Below are positions 37,800 through 49,599 of a stretch of DNA of 64,000 nucleotides, piece by piece. The stretch is from Lineus longissimus. Lineage: Eukaryota; Nemertea; Pilidiophora; Heteronemertea; Lineidae. The notes under the pieces are model-generated. The model was given only the letters and a program-made list of their open reading frames with translations. It was not told the DNA's origin and searched no databases. The position numbers were made by a program, and so were the translations under genes. Numbering within the stretch: position 1 is the first letter of the stretch; each line of letters opens with the position of its first letter. Location: the NCBI RefSeq assembly GCF_910592395.1, contig NC_088311.1:2360501-2424500 (forward strand). Reading direction: 5' to 3'.

Positions 37800-40700
37800 C
37801 GAAACCGCCTTATAAGGCAGCTCTTCTCCTAAAGGGTTAGATGTAGCCTTGCATCGCTGATAAGCCTCGTCAATCTTGACAATCGGCTAGGAGCCTCGTC
37901 ACGGCGCATCTGTTCTCCACCATGACAAGTAATGGTCAGCGACTGACAAGTATCAATAGCTCTCGATATCCTGGCATATTACCCGCCACGGCTCACTTCA
38001 ATTCTTAAAATGAAAACAGAGCTGACATCGGCGGTGTCTGTCTGTGACATTCTGGAAACATAGATTGCCGTTGGATCGGTCATTTAAACAACTCGCTGTC
38101 TCAATTCAACAAATCACTGCCAAAATTGTTGCCCGGAATCTTGATTTGATCAAATTGATCCAAATTTCCCAACAGGGATGGACGTCGTCTGCTATCATAG
38201 AATTCAAAACACTGCAATCATGGTGACACACTTACAATTTCACTAAACTGTATAAAGATTGATTAAAGAACGCGGACTCGGGCTGAGGTGGACGACCTGT
38301 CGTCATGGCGTTGTCGTCTGCTCACATGTCAGCCTTTTAGTAGCGATTCATCACATATAGACATAAGAAATGACATTAAATCTCAGTGTGCTGGTGTTTA
38401 GTTGAATTTTGATTTCCCTCTCAACTTCAAGGAAAAAGGGAAGATTTCTCTTGGAGGTAACAGGCAGTTGCTCTCGTCAGCGATTACGGTCCAGTAGCAC
38501 AGGTTTGTGAGCTCAATGGCGCCCAACCTCAGAACGTCCCATTCTGCTCATCGAAAGTCTGTGAGCTATACGTCATCCAGTCCCCGTTCACACCCATTCA
38601 GTGAACAGAACCAGGCGATGGAAGAATAACCTCGAGTTGTGATTTCAACTTACATCCCACCCCAACGTGAACCTGGAAACTGTACATTTAGAACAAACAA
38701 TGTACACCTGGTGTTGGCGTGGAGACCTGGAAATTACATGTTAACGAACCGCACGGACCGTATCACGATTATAGATGCTTTTGAAAATCGAATATAAATC
38801 ATTCAAATTCCAATTAAATTGCCTCCAAATAAAGCAAATAAGAGAGTAATGGTCCAGTGTGATTGATAGCCTCGGTTTATGGAATATCTATGCGAAATCA
38901 CCCGATTACAATTAACAATTAAATATGGCCAACCGCAATCTGTATACTAGCAGGCTCCTGTCATAACCAAATTATGAAATTTAACGGGCGTTGATAATGA
39001 ATAGACTTGAAGCTTTTATCTATTTCATACATATTTCTTTGCCATCTGGTCTCGATTAGAAGAAAGTAATGATTTTGCATCTCTTGTTGGACTAATGCAT
39101 TAGAATATTTAATTCAAAGTGCGTCTTTGATGAAAGATTATTTAAACAGCGCGCGGGCACGACCAGTCTGGCTGAACTTGGTGATAAGGCATGGGCAGTG
39201 AGATTTATGTCACATTCAAGGGTTAAGCGGCTGAGGGTGAAGACAGGCGGGTCATGGTTGTTGTGGTTGTCCGGGATGGCGATGAAGGTCTACAAAGTAG
39301 AATGTCGAGTCGGCTCGATTGTGTTGGAAGAGACCAGTGTATCCTGTATGCACCGCCATCGACGACGTCATTCCATGGATAGTGATGGTTCGAGTCGTTT
39401 TGACACAGACAGTCCATGGCCGTGTTATCATGGAACGTACGAAGAGCAAACACAATTTTGAAACTGTAAATCACATCTTAACGATGTGGGATCATGTACA
39501 ACTTTATTAAACTGAATATATATCATGGATAGTTTAACGTAAATCTAACGGCCGCGGGATTTATGGTTTTGCCTTGATGGGGAAAATCGAATTGACCATT
39601 TCAATTTCAGTCTCGGCTAAAATGTGAAGATGCTCTTCAATCAAGAAGATCTAGAGTCTGATACATGGTAATGGCTCCAAGTATGTCGGTTCATGGGTAA
39701 CAGTTTGAGGTTACCAGGCTATAGTCAACATGAAAAACTTGTTAGTGGATTGACCACTTCCTGTCAAGGGAAATGATATGTACAAATAAAACCTCTATAT
39801 GAGGAGAAAAAATATCAAGAATTTAAGGTGTGCCATGACATTTCCATCAATGGCGAACCGATTGCCTTTCGCAATACCGAAAATTTAAAACCCTTAAGAC
39901 ACAATCAGGAAAACCGTGGGTCAATTTGGCTCAAATTTAATCTCGGATGCGCAGAATTTAATGGCAAGTTAAATGTGAAGCATCGATTGCTCCAGAGTGT
40001 AATGTAATATTACTTGCTTCCCGAGAAGATTATGAATCTGAGTATATATTTCATTAACTGTCGGCCTCGGATTCCCAAAGTGTCCGTGTTAAGTTTAATA
40101 AGAATTTAGATGACTCTCCTTCGGGGGTAGGCAATCCATCGTGCCGCGACAATATAGTTATGCTCGAGAGGTCAGTCGCCTAGCTTGGACGGGATTTTAA
40201 ATTGCTTTTAAAAGTGATTCATTTTCCTGCCATCCATCGCCTCCAAGGTTGCTCTTGAGTTCAGCTTCGGACAGGAGGCCGGAGATACGCGTCTTCATCT
40301 CGGCTTCAATTGGTAGCGCTCAGAGTTCGGTTAAGTTCAGAATGGAAATACGTAGCTTTTGAAGAAGCAAGGGACTAGATCAGTATATATAGTGAATGAC
40401 AAACAAACCATTAGAGTCTGGAAGGATAAGTCACCAGAAATGTTTAGTGTGCTCCCTCACCGGGTGCTGAACTCACCACGCTGATAGTCTGCAGTCGGTA
40501 CTTGCCGTCCCAAGCTTGCCATAACTAGGGATCCAGCCAGGGATTTCGAGGTCCTCGTCAGATCAGTCCCCATCACTCAACACCATTTGTCATACCTGTA
40601 ACCGTGAAGCCGACCTTGATCTCATCATGCGATCCAGGGATCCTCCGGCGATCACCGCGAAATGTCAACACCATTCGATTGAAATCGTAATCAAACACTG

Positions 40701-42350
40701 TATCACCGGCCCGTCTTCGTATTACCAACCCATTGGTCACAACCAGTGTGGTCCGGCCGAGCGCAGCACGAACAAGAAATCAGCTATCGATCTATCAGCC
40801 AGTCTAGACCATCTACCAAATTACCTCACGTCCTATGTATGGGGACCAAGGTTGTTGTCAGCCTGACATTGACGTCTTGGATGACTAATCTGACCAATGG
40901 GTAGCGAACAAGGATGAAGGTACGTGTATACCACTAACACCTCAAAATATCGATAATAGCCCATGGACACTTCCGCACTGATCCTACTCGCTGTCGGGCT
41001 TCACAACTTCAAGGTTTTATATCTTGAGATGATTAGCGTCGGATCTGATGATAGTTGGTAGCGTGGCTTCAAGACCGTACAGGCAGCGTTCCCCTTTCCC
41101 AAGGAACGTCAACTGCAATAGGCAAAGAGGCTATGCGAGCCATCTGGTGTCAAACAAAGTCCAAAGGTCCATGCTGCCAAATAGTTTCCTATCTGGTTCA
41201 AACACTGTCCAAAGACAGAAGAACCAAAGGAGTCCCTATCTGGTTGTTGCAGATGTTGGCCGAATATGGATACTTTTTATGCCAGGCGCCACCCCAGTAA
41301 TATACCCAATACCCACTGATTTACCTCGCTCAAATCAGTGCCACCCTCCGCGACAACTGTTACAGAGTCGAAGATCTTCTAATCAATGGCTGTTTAAATC
41401 AAAATTCACTCGAAATGAAATCAGACGTCAGAGTTGACGTCTTGAGTCAGTCTAACTCACTGGGAGATGATCGATGTTTATAACTTTGTCTTCATTAAAT
41501 TGCTCGCAGACGACAGGGGACCGTATCATCTCATTCGAACGCTCAGCACTCTATTATGGCGCATTCAAAGCTTTTTTCTTCACGATTTGATTTCATATTG
41601 CTTTGAAGTTGGTTGGGGGAAAGCATTGTACTTTAGAACACATGGCTGTTCGGCAGGAGAGTGCCCATCTCTTCCATCATTCGCAAACGAGTAGGTCTAC
41701 CTCATTCAATTTAGCGGCCAGTCGTGAAAGGACACAATTTACACTGATGAGCAGCAACAGCTCGCTCCTTGAACCCTACTTCCCTACTATCAATCCGAAT
41801 ATAGGCCTACATGTTTTGGTAAATCTCAAACTGATAAATTGAGTTTCTTTTGACGCTGAGGCAGGATGGGTTAAATTATTTACTAATTTCAAAACATATC
41901 TCAGTGTAAGTTGACCTCTCCGTATCCATTGTTAAACTCCATTTAGCGGACTGTTGTATTAATTCCATTTTCAATTTAAAAGGATTTATGCCACATTACT
42001 AGTTATTTGTTTAAGTGATTGATGCCAAAATTTTAATGAGGAATTTATACCCGAGAGAGCTGAGAATTAATTGCTATTGAAATAACTTAGACTAAATACA
42101 TCACGGTGGCGATACAGGCAAGAATTTTAAAGCGTTCAGGGCGCTTATATTAGTAAATTCTCGCTGGAAACGTGATTTTGATGTTGAGAATGTATCATTA
42201 ACTCTCTGCTGGCTGAAATCATGCTCGGGATCTGCATCTGATTAAAGGAGAATAACTGTAAAAGCGTAGCTCGGCAATAGAAGTATGGATGGTTTATGTA
42301 TTTCTGGTAACACCGGTGAGCCAATTTCATTTCAAATTGAAAATTAACAA
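37800..42350. other. No gene recognised
   Basis: AT-rich non-coding DNA. Around 38780-38960 there is a dense run of homeodomain-type words (caattaaat, gattacaattaacaattaaa), a plausible regulatory element. Overlapping open frames at 41048-41437 and 41055-41300 have no recognisable content. Confidence 0.35.
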
Positions 42351-42358
42351 GGTTTTGT

Positions 42359-42572
42359 GCACTGACACGGACTTATGTGCAGTGACATGGACCTCTGTGC
42401 TTTGAAACGGACCTCTGCGCACTGATATGGACCTCTGTGCACTGACACGGACTTCTGCGCGCTGTCATTGACCTCTTTGCACTGAAACGGACTTCTGCGC
42501 GCTGACATGGACCTCTGTGCACAGACACGGACTTCTGTGCACTGTCATGGACCTCTGCGCACTGACACGGAC
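42359..42572 (+). repeat. 20-bp minisatellite, 10.7 copies
   Basis: The unit gcactgacacggacttctgt repeats with an exact 20-bp period and no indel across all copies. Most units alternate between cacggacttctg and catggacctctg versions, suggesting a 40-bp higher-order unit. The opposite strand stays open through the array (frame 42373-42588) as a 20-residue Cys/Arg repeat, which I judge a by-product. Confidence 0.95.
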
Positions 42573-42836
42573 AATACATTGTGGGCACTGTCCGGATTCT
42601 ATTCCTTTCAAACAGAAGGGCATTTTAAATATTTTTCTTCATATCCACGTATCCATGGATGCGTTATTTAATTTCAGAGTTCCTCTCGCTCCCTTTCATG
42701 TATTTTATTGATTTTTGTAGAGAAATCATGAGAGAGTTTGATACGGATATACTGGTATCTTGACCGGAACTGAAATCCGAACGCAGTCGCGCAAAGACCA
42801 GCGCAAAATGAATTGAATTCATCATTTTAGTAATCT

Positions 42837-42843
42837 TATATAT
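42837..42843 (+). promoter_or_regulatory. TATA-like word upstream of candidate first exon
   Basis: TATATAT occurs about 200 bp before the candidate start codon at 43041, in a segment with raised CpG (42770-43070). There is no further core-promoter evidence. Confidence 0.15.
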
Positions 42844-42869
42844 TTCGTTCCATCCTCGACTGATGAGAG

Positions 42870-43071
42870 CGGATAGAATAACATGCGAGGAGAAAATATA
42901 TACGGCGCTTGTGAATTTGTGGTTTCGCGTCAGAAATCAGGAAAGTCAATTTGTAACTCGAGACGCGCTCCTTTTAAACCCATCGACTTTCTCCGATGAA
43001 GAAATCGACGCCGAGTTTGACCCGATATTCCGCACTGACCATGGAGAAGCCCTCGTCTTACAAGCTGTACC
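42870..43071 (+). other. Candidate first coding exon
   Basis: The sequence gaccATGGAGAAG at 43041 has a good Kozak context. It opens the frame MEKPSSYKLY, which runs into a strong donor, TACC|GTAAGT (GT at 43072). A second frame across the same stretch (from ATG 42863, containing FSDEEIDAEFDPIF) is also open to the donor, so the coding frame is ambiguous. CpG is raised across the region. The 5' boundary is a guess. No downstream partner exon was identified. Confidence 0.3.
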
Positions 43072-43144
43072 GTAAGTATGTGGCCTTGCTTTGGTGACAG
43101 CGAGACCTGAGGGCTACTCTGGAGGCGCTGGCCGATGAATCAGA

Positions 43145-43275
43145 GAAAAATTCGGAAAATAAAAATATTGAAAATTTGAAAACTTCGGAAATTTTTTAAA
43201 ATATCGGAAAATTTCGAAAACTCGGAAAAATTAGGAACAAAAAACAAACATCGAAAATTATCGGAAATAACTCGA
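43145..43275 (+). repeat. A-rich degenerate tcggaaaat repeat
   Basis: Variants of tcggaaaat/ttcgaaaa occur about ten times in 130 bp with irregular spacing (ttcggaaaat, ttcggaaatt, atcggaaaat, ttcgaaaact, ctcggaaaaa, atcgaaaatt, atcggaaata). The strand bias is strong (A-rich on plus). Confidence 0.6.
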
Positions 43276-43382
43276 TAAAGTGCTACATGTGATGTTGTTG
43301 GCGATATTGACTGATGTAAAAGTCTACAAGGTTTACAAAATGGGAAATTGATCTGTCCTTGTGAATAGTAGTGGTCATAACC

Positions 43383-43580
43383 ATGGGTATGAAAGGAGGG
43401 GCCGGTGATGGTCAAACCCCATCATATATGTCCCCGGCGCTAATCCTCGTGGTAATAAATTTGCTTTTGATTTCACTGATTAGCAATAAGCCGAAACCAT
43501 CTCAGTCGAATGAGATGACATTTTCTACCGTATTCAATTATGTCCGCGGCAAATTGGAAAAATATACAAAGGATGTATAA
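43383..43580 (+). CDS. Candidate 65-aa single-pass membrane microprotein
   Basis: ATG 43383 sits in aaccATGGG, a good Kozak context. The 65-codon frame encodes a Gly-rich N terminus (MGMKGGAGDG), a hydrophobic segment at residues 18-33 (PALILVVINLLLISLI), then a basic tail (NKPKPSQSNEM ... VRGKLEKYTKDV), and ends in TAA. This layout fits a tail-facing-cytosol single-pass protein. It lies 0.3 kb after the candidate exon at 43071 and could belong to the same transcript. I know no homolog, and chance is not excluded. Confidence 0.3.
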   Translation: MGMKGGAGDGQTPSYMSPALILVVINLLLISLISNKPKPSQSNEMTFSTVFNYVRGKLEKYTKDV

Positions 43581-43599
43581 GAATTTGTCTATTGGTTTT

Positions 43600-46500
43600 A
43601 AGCGACTTCTATGGAAGGCCGCCCAGCCGTGTTATTAGAGTTAATGAAACTAGCCACTGGCCTTGCCGGACCACCGTCGGCTGGGGACAATCTTGGCACG
43701 GGTCATTCTGACTTTACCGGGTTTTATGTCGAGAAAAGTCATTAATTTCTCATCGATTGGTCAAGGATATTGATAATGTGTTCTCTGTGACTAATGATAT
43801 GGTCATTTGGAATGCTCGGGTCGCTTTATTTAAGGTTGATGAAAATAGCCCTATATTTCAGAAGGGATGATGTGGATACTAACAGCTAGAACAATCATAG
43901 GGGTTGTCTCTGTTCGTGATCGGCAGTTTGTGACCCATTTACCTGTAGGAAGCATGGTTTCGTCCATCACGTAATCAGATGTGAATAAAACCGACCTACG
44001 GTACAAATCTTATCTAGTTTCAGGTTTGAAAACTGTCCTTCTACGCACCAAATTTACTTTATATCCTGGCCACTGATTGCATCACCATTGGGGCAGTATC
44101 TAATTGGTGCCAGAAGCAACCACATGTACCATATAGTAGATGCCTATCGACAAAGTTAAAGAACCCCTCATTGGAAACCTTTTATCGCGTCTGCTTCTGG
44201 GTGATTCGCCTTCATTCGGATATGCGTTGAATTCAACAATTTAGTCTTTCTTAGCTTACAAATTAGGAATCTGCCTCAAGACAAATTCGCCTATTATATA
44301 ATTAGACACAACAATCAATAAAAATCTAATTCCTTTTCACATCGCTGTAATAACCTGAGGAAAAACTCGTTTAATTAGCGCAGTTTTTAACTTGGATCCT
44401 CCCGTAGAATGCAGATTATGCATGCCTCAAACAACCGCCCCAGCATGAGCGCTAAAAGTGAAAATACCCCCCAGGGACCATTATCTAAACGGTATGAAAT
44501 GATATAAAATGAAACAAAACTCATCCCGCTGCGAATTATAAGACGTGAAGTCAGCACGCGTGAGTCAGCCGACGTTTCGTATTGTGTCATTATCCACTTA
44601 AAGCTGTTGTCGAGGACAAAAGTTATCAAGACTTGAATGGTGAAATCGTTTCAAGGGTTTCTGAATCATTTAATTTGATATAATGTGTTTTCACCTCAAG
44701 CGGTAGTTTCTGCGAATGTGAGTGATAACATGTTGGCAATTTCTTGAAATGTTATCGCTTGAAGACTTGTCGAAAACGGATGTTAATTCCCCACAACGTT
44801 TCACTGATTTCCGTGATACCTCGTGCAGAAATGACGACGTCGTTATACCGGAAGTTGTGTTGAAATTTGACAGAAATCAAAGTTTGCAGACGTAAAGGCA
44901 TCGAGATACTATACATGCTTCCCGAAATTGGTGGCTTGCATTTGAACTAACTTTTCCCCCTTGTCCGTCATCAAAGGCATTCAAGTGTGTTGGTCAACCA
45001 TGACTATCTCCTTTGTCCCTCCACCATAAGGCCTAGTTTCCCCTTATGACATCACTATTTCGGAAACTCAGCGCCCCATTTTCGTAAAGGTGGATATGAG
45101 AATGACCCAAGGAGCTCTTTGAATGGTTCCTGTTCCTGGTCAATGTTCAAAATGAACTAGACACGACTTTAAACCTCAACTTTCTTCCGCAAAGTGTCCT
45201 CCTTGGTTCTTCCTGGCCCGTATCACAACTACTAACTACTCTATGTCCGCGTCTCTAGTTTAGACTGACGCTGTGGGGAAGCTTTTATATTGAGTGAAAC
45301 GCCGGGTGCCCGAGAAGAAACTCATTCGATATGGCAAGTTTTCCCTTAACTCTACTTCTACCTACCAAGAATCAGAAACAAATACCAAGTTAGATAAATC
45401 ACGCACTGGTGATGCGAAAACCACTGCCATGGCGCAAAGTGTGTTAAATGTAATGTCTCAATTTAATGGGACATTAACCCTGCATCCCCCGGGAGCGACA
45501 AGCCCCTGACAGCGATTGAAAAGCTGTCAAGCTTATCTTTCCACTCGTGGTGATATTTTGTTCACTTTAATAAACTGTATGGCTGCATATGAAGGTTTCC
45601 AGTGGAGATTCGGCGATGGACATGTTACTGGTCCCTTGGCTCGTGATGATGACAATTTGACATTGCAAATGTCTATGGCTTCTCCGCTCAGATGGGCTGA
45701 TATGGATCTTTGTATTAAAATTGAAATTTCCATTCAAATTTGATTTCAGTGATTTAGTGTTAAGTTCGGTTCACTGTCTTAATCGGATGAGTTTCTGTGA
45801 TGTGGTTATTGCGCGGATGGGGAACGGGTGAATAGTACAGGGTGATATCTGTCGGCCAAGGCAGAAACGGACTTTTTTTCGTGCTCGTGAGGGGTCCTTA
45901 TTCCCATCTTAATTGCATATGAGTTTTGGTAACATATAAGCTTAAACGTATGATGTTTACTATTAAGTATATTTGGTTATCGTTTCCAAAACAACACACT
46001 AGACCTGATGTGAAAATCAATTCTTCTGAATCTGTCACCAGGAAGTTAAAACAATGAAACCACTAGTATAGAAACAATCCAACGCCTCAATGATGTGAAC
46101 TAAATGCTTTTTGTCAAATGGAGCTCAGTTGATTTACACTTTAGCCTACTTAATAACTGGAATGTTTGTCAAAGACTGCTATTGGTTTTTAGCCGGAGAT
46201 GTATCAATGCGACTGGGAGATTACTAATGATAAACCGCCCGTGAATTGAAATCTATTAGGAAAGAACTGAATTGACCTGAGCGCCGCATTGTCAAGACTT
46301 GTGCGAATCAAGCAAAATCGAACAGTTTCAAAATTGAGTGGTGATGTTTGGGAAAATGATGTTAATTGGTTGACAATATCTGGCTGTTGGAATTGCCATT
46401 ATACACAAATGGTGCAGCGATTAAATAAAACCACACGTCAGAAATCGCACTGGTTTGATTATTTCATGAATGTTGGTATTCAATTTATCACTATACTCCA

Positions 46501-47680
46501 AGCCTTTCTGTCGGTTTTAAAACACAAAACATGCTGTTAGTGTTTTGAGGAGCAATATGAGAGAAGCTGTATGTGTGCAGCTGATGAGTGAGTGATTTCA
46601 GATGGGTCAGTTAGTACAACTTTCAGGATGACTCTCGTCGACCAGGTCACTTTTAACGCCCATTTTAACTGAACACAATTTGGGAATTTGGCGATGCGCA
46701 AGGTCCGATCCTCTGGCTTTCTGATTATTGGCATCTAATGATCGAGGAACCGAAACGTGGCTTTCGCTTCAAAATAACGAGAGATATGAAGCACCATTGA
46801 AGTAGAGTTAAAGTTGCATGAAGGGGCTTTGACGGCACTCGTTCAAGTGGGAGAGAAAGTGCGGCAGGGAGTGCATACACTGACATTCCAAGCGCCGCAC
46901 GACCCGGGGAAATCTAACTTCTCCGACCGCAGAACCCATCTTTTGGCGTGCTGTCTGTACTTCATAATAAACCAACCCCCTCATCAGTTTTTGTATTGTT
47001 TAGCTTTTTGCATGATTACTTCCTCCTTCCCGTTGTACCACTTAAATCAGCTCACCTCCAACCTTAAGTTAGATTATGAAATATCACCATCAACATTGGT
47101 TTGTTTAAGTGTTATTGTGCGCACCAAAAGCGTGAAAGTACTTAGCTTATATTCATTTATTAATTTTACTTCCGAAGTACCAAAGTCAAGAGTGAAAACG
47201 GGCGCTGTGAAAGTGTTTAAAAGGCTAAAATCGTTGAAAAGTTATTTCTAAACAGTTTTCAATTGCTTTTCAATCGTTGCTTGAAGCGCCAAACCAGGAA
47301 TTAACTAAGTCAATTCATTCTGCCATATCTTAAAAGAGCATCACAACTCCGATTTTAAAAGTAGGCAGTAACTGCAGTTGTTTTAATTCTGTATTAGTGA
47401 AAGATGAATTATCTATTCGCAATTGACATTAAGATGACTGCGCAACTGCTACGTGAACATCCAAATGCTTACTGTCGCGATAACTCTGACAGTTAAAGCT
47501 GTAGTGGAGAGAGATGGGACTTGAGGGAGAAATTTTTATTAACTTTTGACAAGAAAACTCATTGAACATTTTGGGGATTCCAAATATAAGTCAGGTACAA
47601 TGCAGTGCAAACATTTACAAGAGAAGTGTCGTATACAAACACATGATGTTTACCCCAGCTAACCAACACGACCAATGCTT
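43600..47680. other. No gene recognised
   Basis: Non-coding DNA. The block 43600-43860 has several homeodomain and Sox-like words (gttaatgaaac, gtcattaatttc, attgataatgtg). The plus frame at 46814-47251 (145 codons) has no recognisable domain, and its length is within chance. Confidence 0.35.
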
Positions 47681-47683
47681 CTT

Positions 47684-47795
47684 TATCATAATCATCGTCA
47701 TCGTCATCGTCATCGTCAACGTCACTTTCATCGTCTCATCCACATCCTCGTCCTCTTCATCACCATCATCATTATCATCGTTCTCTTCACCATTT
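47684..47795 (+). repeat. CAT/CGTCAT compound microsatellite
   Basis: Tandem catcgt units (catcgtcatcgtcatcgtca) pass into a degenerate run of cat, cct and tct triplets. Three short overlapping open frames on both strands are created by the repeat and are not genes. Confidence 0.9.
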
Positions 47796-47835
47796 TCCCC
47801 GATGGTATTCATAAGGTTCCAGCTTTAGGCATTAA

Positions 47836-47851
47836 CCCCCCCCCCCCCCCC
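47836..47851 (+). repeat. Poly-C run of 16
   Basis: Sixteen consecutive C residues, 40 bp after the CAT microsatellite. The count is prone to assembly error and G-quadruplex formation is possible on the opposite strand. Confidence 0.95.
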
Positions 47852-47859
47852 ATGTACGC

Positions 47860-49190
47860 ACAGCTCATAATGTTCCGAATGGCCAAGTCGAAAATTCCCA
47901 CTTTAAAACCTTTGGAGGCGATAATGGTTTCGGGGTAGCAAGCTTTCCCCGTCCCGGTCTAATTGCGTGGAATTGATTTTGTCTGGGCAATGACGTGGTA
48001 ATGGTCTGCTCTGGTCAGCCCAATCGATCAACTCAAATTTATTGGCTGTGTAATTCCCAAATCACCCCAGACCTGGCCCGACTGGTGACACTTGCTCAAT
48101 TTCTCCTCTTTAGCGGTCCGTATCAACTGTACTGGAAGATATATTGACACCCGTTCTCAGCATCGCGAACGAGGGGGTATTTTCATTCTTCATCTGCATT
48201 TGACTAAAGAAATTCTAATGATAGCCATCTGCCTCTGGTAAACACCACTTCTATCGATCGCAGCAACGATGCAAGTAGTCAACGACTCCAGTTCGTTTTC
48301 CTCAACCTGGCCTCACTATAGGACGATAACATCTTCATGTCAATCACCGCTCACAACCTTGGAACTGCCAACATCGCGAAAACTGCTATTTGTCACTAGT
48401 TATGAAGAACACTCTTGTCTCTAACATGTTGTCACGCTTAGGTTCCGCCAACTGCAAGTTCCGTTTCAGTATAGAGCAAGAGGCAGATTCGCTACGAATA
48501 GAACTTCCCTTCGAGTCAAAATTGGATTAAAAAATAAACTACGGGGATTTGGACAAGGTCACGGGAAGATCGCTGAACTGATATCGCGAAGCCGTTCCTT
48601 TCACTTCCCAAGATTAAACGGTATCCAACATTCCGTTGTGCTGGGTCATCCCTACTCCAGATAAAAAACATCATCACAAATCCCTTTCAACGTAAACACC
48701 AATCCCGTTTACAAACATCACTATCTCGTCTTTTGTAACACCCTAAACCATCTCTGCGCTGATGAGTGACTCATTTTAATCACAAAATTGAATTACTGTC
48801 GGTTGGAAGTATTGAGTTTGAATCCTCACATTGACAGTGAAAAATTTCAAATGAAATTCTATATCCACTTTGATTACAATTGGTTGAAAGGGAAAGCGGG
48901 CCATTCAATGTGCCATTGTCAGGGTTATTGTGAGACAATCGAATGTCCTGGTTAACCCTGGCACAAATTGAATGTCTCTGTCATAATGTTCATAATTGAG
49001 GCATCGACGGCTTGCATACTTGTTCAAAATAAAACCAGATATTGCTTTTATTAATTGGATAGATGCATCTCAAAACCAGTTTTTTCTCATATAACCCAGT
49101 GTGAGATATATGGAGGAATTCGTTTTCAACTGGCACTAGCAATAAGGTACGTTATTGGTTTAAAACCCATGTTGGTCAAGTGAAATTGGA
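47860..49190. other. No gene; possible regulatory block
   Basis: Between 48780 and 49080 there is an AT-rich block with several ATTGT/ACAAT words (ccattgtcagg, gttattgtgagacaatcg, gattacaattgg) that resemble Sox sites. I see no open frame or RNA gene. Confidence 0.25.
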
Positions 49191-49200
49191 TTCACTAATC

Positions 49201-49515
49201 AGCTTAAGTCACAGCGCAGAGAGTTGAGCCAGTCTTCAAGGGTCACAACCCAGAATCGTTAAGCCAGTCCTCAACTTGGTCACAATGCAGAGAGTTAAGC
49301 CAGTCCTCTGCTTGGTCACAATGCAGAGGGTTAAGCCAGTCCTCAGCTTGGAGTTAAGCCAGTCTTCAGCGTGGGTCACAATGCAGAGAGTTAAGCCAGT
49401 CCTCAGCTTGGGTCACAATGCAGAGAGTTAAGCCAGTCCTCAGCTTGGGTTACAATGCAGAGAGTTAAGCCAGTCCTCAGCTTAGGTCACAGCTCAGAAG
49501 AGTTGAGCCAGTCCT
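49201..49515 (+). repeat. 36-37-bp minisatellite, about nine copies
   Basis: The unit reads ggtcacaatgcagagagtta followed by agccagtcctcagcttg. Central copies are nearly identical and outer copies are diverged. One copy near 49351 lacks the first 15 bases or so. Degenerate remnants (agtcacaacc ... gtcatcagctg) continue to about 49592. No protein frame runs through it. Confidence 0.95.
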
Positions 49516-49599
49516 AATATCAAGTCACAACCATGCTGAGTCTGTTCAGTCATCAGCTGAAGTCACAACCTTGGCCAGTGAAGCCTGTCATCTGCTACA

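Noticed and set aside
39178-39205. Sequence gcatgggcagtgagat resembles the 3' part of miR-71.
   Set aside because: The seed region does not match and no complementary arm lies nearby to make a precursor hairpin.
47562-47938. Overlapping frames on both strands with Ser- or Asp/Glu-rich repeats.
   Set aside because: They are translations of the CAT microsatellite and poly-C run.
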